The notes beneath the pieces are model-generated. The model ran no database searches and was not told the origin of the DNA. It worked only from the letters and a program-made list of their open reading frames with translations. A stretch of 64,000 nt of DNA from the NCBI RefSeq assembly GCF_905220415.1, contig NC_059539.1, forward strand, positions 1,488,001 through 1,552,000, read 5' to 3'. The number at the start of each line of letters is the position of its first letter. Position 1 is the first letter of the stretch. Source of the stretch: Colias croceus (lineage: Eukaryota; Arthropoda; Insecta; Lepidoptera; Pieridae). Both the position numbers and the translations under genes were made by a program. This document shows positions 56,770 through 64,000 of this stretch, piece by piece.

Positions 56770-57030
56770 AGACGCGTTGAGAGTAAAATTGCAAGGTCGC
56801 GTCATGGCATTACCGTCACGTCATAGAGTAAGGCGACGATTTTTGTATCTAAGAGTTTGAATCTTGCCAAAGAAGTTTTACTTCAAACTCAAACTCAAAC
56901 TCAAACATTCATTTATTCAATTAGACTACTATTTAGTAGCACTTTCGAATCGTCATTACATAATTATTTTTAACATTTACCACCTTTAACTTCTGACACG
57001 TGTGTTCGGCAAGCACACTCTTTTTTTACA
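56770..57030 (-). mobile_element. Family G element, interrupted
   Basis: Reverse-oriented copy of the 43177 element: 'agtaaggcgacgatttttgt' and 'gccaaagaagttttacttc' on one side, 'aacttctgacacgtgtgttc' and 'gcacactcttttttt' on the other, with 56882-56990 inserted between. Confidence 0.75.
56882..56990 (+). repeat. Family F repeat nested in the family G element
   Basis: Starts with a (caaact)n-like run and ends 'aacatttaccacc', as in the first part of 5931-6190. The host sequence 'ttttacttc' before it and 'tttaacttc' after it look like a target duplication. Confidence 0.75.
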
Positions 57031-57784
57031 TCAATGGTGAGTCGAGAGATTATGAAATCGGTACCTAGGTCGGAGGTCCTAATATTAGAGCATTCAAAAA
57101 AACCAATTTTTGTATAAAAGTATAAATAATATTTTAACCTATATTTTACTGTTTTCCAAGTATCCAGACATAATTATTATTAAAATAAAAAAAGTGAATA
57201 GTCTATACTCTATATTCAAATGTCAATTGTCACTGTCAGTTGTCACAATGGTGATGAGGGTGATCGTGATTCGTGGGTGATCGGAAAAAAACAAAAACAG
57301 ACGCAATTCGCAAACGTGAACTGTTGAATTTCTTGGTGGATTTCGATAATTCTATACACGTGTAAAACTTTTTTAAAGAATTTACAACTATTTTGCAATA
57401 ATCGCTTCAGCGGAGCCGGTTAGTAACCCCTATATACCTTTCATTGGAGGCGTTCATAATGAACGGTTCATTTTTATATTTCTTTCTCGCGATGTAAACC
57501 CCACAATGGATTATATTTTATCCTATTAGCGGGTTGTACTGATATAAATGATACCTAATTTGATTTATTTAAATATTCTATTTCTTTAAATAAAATTAAT
57601 GCAACACTATACACTTCTGGAGTGTTTGTTATCGTATTATTGCACGTTTTTAAAAGGTATTTAAATGATAAAAAGTATGTAGTTATTTTGTTCATCTAAC
57701 AATTCAATCAGGAAAATAAAATATTTTTTGCAGTAACGTTATAAATTACGGTGACCAACATTTTTAACCCTCTTTATACAAAAA

Positions 57785-60700
57785 ATGGCCACATCAACTG
57801 TATTACGAGTAAAACGAAGACTGCAGGACAATCCCCAAGACGCTCTGGTCCTGGTTTGTAAACGCCGTAAGACTGATGTCGAGGAGATATCACCTTCATT
57901 GTTTGTTTTCAGAGGAACTGTGGATAATCAGGTATTTACATTTACAATTTTATTGAAATACTATAAAGATTTATGCATTTATACTGCAAAAACAGATTAA
58001 CTATATATATTTCTTATTTCTTAATGCAACTTCTAAACTAAACTGATGCTGATAGTGCACTTGTAGATAAACTACCTATTTAATCTACTAAAAAGTAAAA
58101 AACTAACTTAGAATAAATAGAGATTTTTTATTTTAAGATTAAGAATTTAACAACAATCTTGTCCACCCTTTAATCCTACTATCTAATTATTATGTATTCA
58201 GGAAACCTCACAACTCAAAACCATTGTGCCAAAAACAGAGATTAAATTGAAACCAAAAACGGATGTTGATGATATTATCAAGAAGATTCGACAGGAGCGG
58301 AAGGAAACAGCTTCAGAAAATAGATATGCTATAGTTAACTTCAATAGAGGAGTTAAAGACGAAGATGATATTAATTTAGTGGATTTAGAAGCAACAGGAC
58401 ATGATGGGGATGATGTGAAATTCACATATGACTTGTATACAGCTATAAAAGAGGATTTTGATATATCTATGCTCGATAATTTGGTGAGGTGAGTCATAAA
58501 ATTACTAAATAGGTTTTAAACAATAGTTTAAAACAATGTCTCTCTATTTTCGGCAAATTTCAAGTATGTGATGCCTGATTCCACTTATTTATTATTAGCC
58601 TTTGATCAGACTTTTGAAAACATGTATATACTACTAGCTTACCGCCCGCGGCTTCGCCCGCTTTATCTGAAACGTAATAAATTATGTACTAAAACCTTTC
58701 TCTTGAATCATTCTATCTATTAAAAAAAACCGCATCAAAATCCGTTGCGTAGTTTTAAAGATTTAAGCATACAAAAGGACATAGGGACAGAGAAAGCAAT
58801 TTTTTTTTTATACTATGTAGTGATGATTCCACATAATATTACAATTTATAAAACTTCTTTTTGTGAATAAATATTTTCAAATTCCAAGAATAATTTAGAA
58901 GAAGTCTTGAAACTAAACATTACAGTTTGCGATTCACTAAATATGTTTGAACTAGAAAAGTAATACAAACAAAATATAAATTAATATCTATCTATATTAA
59001 AATAATTGCACCTTTGTCCTCTATTATTTGTTTATATGTTTCTGAAATATGTCCAATAGACATTAATATTATTACTAACTAGATTTCCGCCCGCGGCTTC
59101 GCCCGCGTTTGCAAAGGAAAACCCGCATAGTTCCCGTTCCCGTGGGATTTCCGGGATAAAAACTATCCTATGTGTTAATCCAAGTTACCCTCTATATGTG
59201 TGCTAAATTTCATTCAAATCGGTTCAGTAGTTTTTACGTGAAAGAGTAACAAACATCCATACATCCATACATCCTTACTTACAAACTTTCGCCTTTATAA
59301 TATATATTAGATATTGCTACTATTATAAAGATACAGTTTGTAAAGATGTGTAACACAATTAACTAACTGCTTGAGACTTTAGTAAGCTTCTTTATCTGAT
59401 CTGATTTAGAATCTTGAAATTTTCTGTGTGAAAATCATTGTTTACATCTAGTTCTATTTGATAAAAAAGCCTTTGTTCTAACTTAGCTTTTTTAGTTCAA
59501 AATTTCATCGTAATTGTTCGAGAGGTATTGTGGTGAAAGAGTAACGGACATCTAGAGTCCCTCTCCCGTTTGATAGTGAACTAATTAATAGCAGCTGTGC
59601 CCTGCAGTTTTACCCGCAGTGCTCCGCTCTTCGCTTTCCTCGATAAATAATAATAAAAAATTATTTCGGTGTTAGGATAGCTTCCTAACACCGAAATAAT
59701 TTTTCAAATCGGACCAATATATTGGTCCATGATGATATTAACATAGATAATACATAAATAACATAAGTGACGTATATCTGATTAAATTCCGGTCCGAGGC
59801 TTATGCCTAGGACCTCCAAAAATAATTATGCGGTACAAGTAAGACGAGTACCACAGATCACAGAAACTAAATTACGAAAGCGATTGGCATCTCCCTAGAT
59901 CTCTATGACGAGTACGTATATGATATTATGAAAATACAAATAAATTTCGATAGCGGGATGTAAAGTAAAGCTAACGGCATCTATTGATCTGTCTTTACAA
60001 CCATTTTACATTATTTTATATTACCACGACATCTATCGAAATACTTATAGCCGTGCCGCTTTTATGTTCGACTTTTTTGTAATATTTTGTAGTAAACGAA
60101 ATGATAAAGCCTCAAAGCCTGGCACACGCATAGTTCATATCAATTGACAACAGATGGCGTTAGTAGAATCATAAAGTTTGAGAACATTGTATAAATAGCT
60201 ATATATTCATTTATACAATGTTCTCAAACTACTTTTTTTCCGTTTGAATATTATAAACTCTACGCGAATCCCAAAAATTACGTAAACAAGAAGCGTACGA
60301 GAGGAGGAAGGTAGGGGCGGAGCGGCACTAGCGCCTTTGAACTTGAACTAGACCGTATATCTGCGACAGTCAGCGCTGCATAGACTTATAAAATATGTTA
60401 GGAGAGTACAATAAAAGCTTAAAAAATCATTTAAAAATAATTTATTGCGTTATGCCAAAAGTCGTAGAACAATTAATGTTGTTACGTATGATGTTAGCTA
60501 TCTTGTCCTGCGAGGTTGCTGGTGTTTTACAAGTAACCCTGTATATATATTATATTCTATTTCACTAGCTACAGCTTTTTTATTGAAAACTTGTATCCAA
60601 TAGACTGAAAAGTTTCACCTTATCTTTCTACAATTTCTACCTATTTTGCCAATATGATAAATATGTAGTTGTGTAAGCATCTATAGTTGGATATTTGATA

Positions 60701-60889
60701 CATATTGCAGCATCGAGAACTACGAAACAGACCTCATCCTAGGCACATACCACAATGAATCATCGGACGAGGCTGATGATGATGATGACTCCAATGATGA
60801 GAACAACTGGCGGAATGATTATCCGGATACAGAAGCAAGTAGCATCGATGAAGATGATATGATTGCGGCTATGAAGCGGTGTGATATAG
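57785..60889 (+). CDS. SLC7A6OS: SLC7A6OS/Iwr1-type RNA polymerase II nuclear localisation protein, 5' part
   Basis: Iwr1-family proteins bind assembled RNA polymerase II and direct its import into the nucleus. Exons 57785-57931, 58202-58488 and 60711-60889 give the first 204 residues; the last exon or exons lie beyond the window. The N-terminus has the family signature TVLRVKRRLQDNPQDALVLV followed by CKRRK. The Iwr1 domain begins near FTYDLYTAIKEDFDISMLDN and continues into the acidic run and NDENNWRNDYPDTEASS, which matches the human ENNWRNEYP block. Residues after DIDEDD-type acidic sequence end at ..MKRCDI before GTTAGT. The ATG at 57785 is the first in frame and gives the expected N-terminus. 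The third intron contains a LINE in the same orientation, so the gene spans more than 6 kb. Confidence 0.94.
58633..58829 (+). repeat. Short interspersed repeat, family C copy 5
   Basis: 'ctagcttaccgcccgcggct' to 'ttttatactatgtagtgatg'. SLC7A6OS intron 2. Confidence 0.88.
59079..59311 (+). repeat. Short interspersed repeat, family B copy 8
   Basis: The most complete family B copy here: 'ctagatttccgcccgcggct', 'atagttcccgttcccgtggg', 'gtgaaagagtaacaaacatc', a triple 'catacatc' run, and 'ctttataatatatattag'. SLC7A6OS intron 2. Confidence 0.9.
59590..59745 (+). repeat. Short interspersed repeat, family A copy 7, with internal hairpin
   Basis: Head 'agctgtgccctgcagtttta'. The 'ttcggtgttagga' segment occurs as two inverted arms of 22 bp (about 59656-59706) round a 4-nt loop. 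The tail is truncated. Confidence 0.85.
60175..60230. repeat. Perfect 22-bp inverted repeat
   Basis: Arms 60175-60196 (agtttgagaacattgtataa at) and 60209-60230 are exact complements with a 12-nt AT-rich loop. It directly precedes the truncated element at 60231. Confidence 0.9.
60231..60541 (-). mobile_element. Inverted-repeat element of the 44904 type, truncated copy 2
   Basis: Reverse-oriented copy of 44904-45298 with 'cgaatcccaaaaattacgta' and the 'gatgttagctatcttgtcct' end, finishing in 'aagtaaccctg|ta'. The other terminal repeat is missing. SLC7A6OS intron 2. Confidence 0.85.
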
Positions 60890-61343
60890 GTTAGTTTTAC
60901 AAACATTCATGTTTCACTTTTGTTTAATATTAAAAAGCCTAATATAACCTTCCTTCCTTCGTCGATCGTAAAGACGTACGGACGTGTGTACTACTTTTCA
61001 ATCCTGAATTTATTTAAAACAATTGCATAGTAAATATAAGTTCGATCAACTAACAATACAATCTCCTCGCTACGTGTTCCCATGGTACTGCAGTTATCCA
61101 GTGAGTACTATCATCATTACATCCCGCTAATTACACTCGATAAGCATTAATTACTCATCACTCAAATTGCAAACAACACGTGTGCGGTGTGACACTGAAG
61201 CTTTGACAACTGCCCGTACGCAACGAGAGCGAAAGAGAAGCACTGATCGAAGAATTTCTTTCCTACCTTCTGATTTATTTGTTTTTTTTTCTCTCACGTT
61301 CTACATTGAATCAGCTATAACGATAAAACAATTTTATCTTAAC

Positions 61344-62267
61344 ATGTATCATTCACCTCCGCATGCAAATAAAACGCTTTCGGCGCCACAATTAAATTTG
61401 AATCCTGAGGAAAGCGCCTTCGACTCGAATATTACGCTAAGGTGCGAAAAAAGGAGACGATTATCAGGCGATGAAAAGAACGAATTTGTGATATTCAAGA
61501 CAGAAATGCATGATATGCTCCTTGAAATGTTCAACAAATTGTCAAATAATCAAAATTGTCGTCTGGATAAGCTGGAAAAAACTATTGCCGAATTAGATAA
61601 AAATATAATATCGGTTAAAAACACTAATAAAGACATCGAGGTGTCCATAAACTTTCTATCTGATAAAATAGAAGACTTACATGATCAAATAAAGGTGATA
61701 AAAAATGAATCGAAGAATATAGATATTAGACTAAATACCATAGAAGATAGGATGAACAATTTGGAAAGAGGTAACCGAAAAACTAGCATAGAAATAAGGA
61801 AGTTGCCTAAAAAGGTAAATGAAAAAAAGAACGACTTATTTGTAAACGCAGAAAACTTTCTCAACAGCCTTTCATTACAATCGCTGTATTCAAACGTACG
61901 CGATGTATTTCGCCTTCCAAGCCGAAGAGAAGCCCATGACTCACCTGTAATTATGGAGTTTACTGATACCCAATCGAAGGACAAAATATTGGATGCTATC
62001 AAGAAATTCAATAAGAAAACGGGAAGTCCAAAAATTAATACCAATCATTTCGGCTTCGAGGGGCAGCCTTCTCCAGCCTTTGTATCGGACTATCTGACCC
62101 CAGTAGACAGACGCTTGTTCTACTGTGCAAGGGAATTCGCAAAATCTGAATCATACGCTTTTTGTTGGATGTCAAATGGAAGAATCTATCTACGTCAAAA
62201 GGAAGGAGCACCGCATATACTAATAAGAAATGAAGACCAACTCAGACAAATCAAAAGAGATATATGA
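61344..62267 (+). CDS. LINE ORF1 protein
   Basis: 307 aa from ATG 61344 (MYHSPPHANKTL); the frame is open further upstream to 61167, but this start gives a normal N-terminus. Residues about 50-145 form a long coiled coil (LDKLEKTIAELDKNIISVKN and following heptads). The C-terminal part RKLPKKVNEKKNDLF ... VFRLPSRR ... LTPVDRRLFYCAREFAKSES and FCWMSNGRIYLRQKEGAPH is the conserved domain found in many lepidopteran LINE ORF1 proteins. It probably binds RNA or single-stranded DNA in the retrotransposition particle. There are no stops, so the copy is young or was recently active. Confidence 0.88.
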   Translation: MYHSPPHANKTLSAPQLNLNPEESAFDSNITLRCEKRRRLSGDEKNEFVIFKTEMHDMLLEMFNKLSNNQNCRLDKLEKTIAELDKNIISVKNTNKDIEVSINFLSDKIEDLHDQIKVIKNESKNIDIRLNTIEDRMNNLERGNRKTSIEIRKLPKKVNEKKNDLFVNAENFLNSLSLQSLYSNVRDVFRLPSRREAHDSPVIMEFTDTQSKDKILDAIKKFNKKTGSPKINTNHFGFEGQPSPAFVSDYLTPVDRRLFYCAREFAKSESYAFCWMSNGRIYLRQKEGAPHILIRNEDQLRQIKRDI

Positions 62268-62641
62268 CTAGTGTTTGTTCTCGTTGTTCTCATTGTTGCT
62301 AACGTTTCTTTCATATTTTCATTGTATAAGTTACATCATGTCAATAAAATAGTTATTAATTTAATAAAAGCCAACTCCTATCACCCTAACTCACACACAA
62401 CACAAATTAAACACAACCAGAATTTATACAAAACCATTACTACACACCACAACTTTATAAATTATACACAATTTCAATTTATAGTGTTTACTAGAGGCTA
62501 CAATTTAAATTTCTTGCGCCTACAAATTCTCACTTATCAAATACGCACAAACACATATATTTCTTCAAGAACGTGCCAGGCGTTTAAAATTGTAATATTA
62601 TCATTCTTCCACGAATTATATCAAACACATAATCTTATTAA

Positions 62642-64000
62642 AACGTACGTGTTTTCATTTACCTTAGTGACATTTATCATATATTACTTTTAACATTCAA
62701 TGTTTTAGTTAACAATATTAATTCGGATCTGGATAATTACATAAAACCAACATGTGCAAATGTCGATACATATTCAGAATGCCGTTATGTGCTCAAATGG
62801 CATACAAAGCGAGGCTTCACTATACTAACAGCTAATATACGAAGTATAAACTGTAACTTCGACCAATTAATAGCTCACATCAGTGCTATGGATATGCAAC
62901 TAGACGTCATCGTGCTCACCGAGTGCTGGACGAATGCTGACAGTACGCCACCGACAATGGACCAATACGATATGTTCTACTCTCAACACAGCTTAAACCA
63001 AAACGACGGCATTGTGGCCTATGTTAAGAGAGGTTTAAATACTTTGTGCCATGAACCGGACATGGTAGAAGGCAACTGCCTCGTATTGACCATTAATGGT
63101 ACCTGCAGCATCGTTTGTTCCTATAGACCGCCCAGCTTCTCCAACGCCTCACCTTATCTTCATTCATTAGACACAATACTACAAAATATTAAATCTAAAG
63201 AAATCATACTCACCGGGGATATGAACCTTGACACAATTAACGAACTAAAAAGTAACCACACAAGCGAATATCTGAATATTATTGCAATGCACGGTTTAAT
63301 TGAAGGAATCAACATACCAACTCGTAAAAATGCCTGTCTAGACCACTTTATGATAAAAACCTCAAAACCTTTTCAAACTGTTGTATTGCCTGAATTGACT
63401 GATCACAAGCCCATAGTTCTCTTTATTGAAGTAACAAAAATATCCAACCAAATCCAGCCTAACAAAAAGTGCAACATTGACATGAAATTACTCGGTGACA
63501 AACTAAATGAAAAGCCTTGGTTGAAATTTAACTTTTATGATATGACGGACGTAAACATAGCAACAGATACACTTTTAAATTGTATTAAAGATTCTATAGT
63601 GGCGAGCTCTATAAATAAAACAATACCTAAAAATAAACAAATTTTGAAACCCTGGATTACACCTGCAATATTGAGATCTATAAGAAAAAGAGATGCAATG
63701 CACAAAAAACTTAAAAAACAACCGAAGAATGAAATTATGCATTTGAATTACTTACGCTATAGGAATACGTGCAACAGAATCATTAAGACACAAAAAAATC
63801 AATATTATAGAAATCAGTTACTTTGTAATAATCGGAATATTAAAAACACCTGGAATACGATAAAGGAAATTTGCAATATGAACAAAAAAACGCCAACTTC
63901 TAATAATTTATTATCTAACAATACAAATGCGGTTGAATCTCTTGATATTGTTAACAGGTTCTTCACTGGGGTAGGGCAGGATTTAGCAAACAAAATTTTA
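62642..64000 (+). CDS. LINE ORF2, AP-endonuclease region, partial
   Basis: The frame (codons starting at positions such as 62813) is open from after a TAA at 62639 to the window edge, more than 450 codons. Endonuclease blocks are in order: LTANIRSINCNFDQLIAHIS, VIVLTECWTNAD, YDMFYS, GIVAYVKRG, CSYRPPS, ILTGDMNLD, and LTDHKPIVLFIE, which holds the late Asp-His pair. A Lys/Asn-rich linker follows (WITPAILRSIRKRDAMHKKL), then the approach to the reverse transcriptase (FFTGVGQDLANKIL), which lies outside. No ATG occurs before 62889 in this frame, so the start codon is unclear. A 140-codon frame at 62271-62693 overlaps the spacer and is probably not a protein. Confidence 0.88.

Larger units (their letters stand above)
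56408..57784. promoter_or_regulatory. Divergent promoter region, MED15 and SLC7A6OS
   Basis: The start codons of two divergent RNA polymerase II-related genes are 1.38 kb apart. The middle is occupied by a family G element with a nested repeat (56770-57030), so the two promoters may be separated by it. I see no clear TATA box. A possible non-coding first exon ending 'cggagccg|gttagt' (about 57420) is only suggestive. Confidence 0.5.
61150..64000 (+). mobile_element. Non-LTR retrotransposon (LINE), runs off the window
   Basis: Two open frames in the order ORF1 (61344-62267) and ORF2 (from 62642), in the third intron of SLC7A6OS and in the same orientation. The 5' limit is not seen; 60890-61343 may be 5' UTR or intron. 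The ORF1 type and AP-endonuclease layout suggest a CR1/Jockey-group element; the reverse transcriptase lies past 64000. Confidence 0.9.

Noticed and set aside
61167..61343. N-terminal extension of LINE ORF1 from an earlier ATG
   Set aside because: The extra 59 residues are Arg/Thr-rich then hydrophobic and unlike ORF1 starts; the ATG at 61344 gives a normal start.
62271..62693. 140-codon frame between LINE ORF1 and ORF2
   Set aside because: His/Thr/Asn/Ile-rich without a recognisable domain; overlaps the ORF2 reading region in another frame; typical of a spacer.

Overview
The window looks like nuclear genomic DNA of a lepidopteran insect (moth or butterfly). It is AT-rich, its genes have many small exons with GT-AG introns, and it holds a short (CCTAA)n tract of the insect telomere type. 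It is also full of short interspersed repeats whose tails, with their 'gcggcttcgcccgc' and 'atagttcccgttcccg' blocks, recur many times and are familiar from Lepidoptera. No bacterial or viral gene cluster and no CRISPR array is present.

Five protein genes can be read exon by exon. From left to right they are: (1) an adenylate-kinase-like gene on the minus strand, four exons between 8117 and 17272, incomplete at both ends; (2) heparan sulfate 2-O-sulfotransferase, minus strand, five exons, 21696-23844, complete, 340 aa; (3) a TRIM45 orthologue, plus strand, eleven exons, 26697-40868, complete, 637 aa; (4) Mediator subunit 15, minus strand, eleven exons, 45320-56407, complete, 693 aa; (5) the SLC7A6OS/Iwr1-type RNA polymerase II nuclear import factor, plus strand, first three coding exons from 57785, continuing beyond the window. 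For genes 2, 3 and 4 the summed exon lengths are exact multiples of three and every splice phase agrees, so the models support themselves. MED15 and SLC7A6OS are divergent neighbours with 1.4 kb between start codons, and both serve RNA polymerase II. Hs2st and TRIM45 are also divergent. Two near-identical tRNA-Ile(AAU) genes lie at 3.2 and 6.9 kb.

The rest is mostly mobile DNA: seven or eight families of short repeats, several inverted-repeat DNA transposons (a mariner nested in another TA-flanked element at 48.8-50.3 kb; a 1.2 kb element with mirrored subterminal repeats at 9.1-10.3 kb), LINE fragments, and a LINE with a full ORF1 and an open ORF2 endonuclease region from about 61.2 kb to the window end, inside the third SLC7A6OS intron.

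I see no new defence or biosynthetic system. The striking point is how closely mobile and duplicated DNA meets the splicing and 3' end signals of ordinary genes. MED15 intron 6 is bounded by transposons 15 nt from its donor and 7 nt from its acceptor. MED15 has transposon sequence 21 nt after its stop codon. A copy of the start of MED15 exon 10 differs from the exon only at third codon positions. The 3' splice site of TRIM45 exon 10 is repeated eight times in a roughly 60-bp minisatellite in which every upstream copy would cause early termination.
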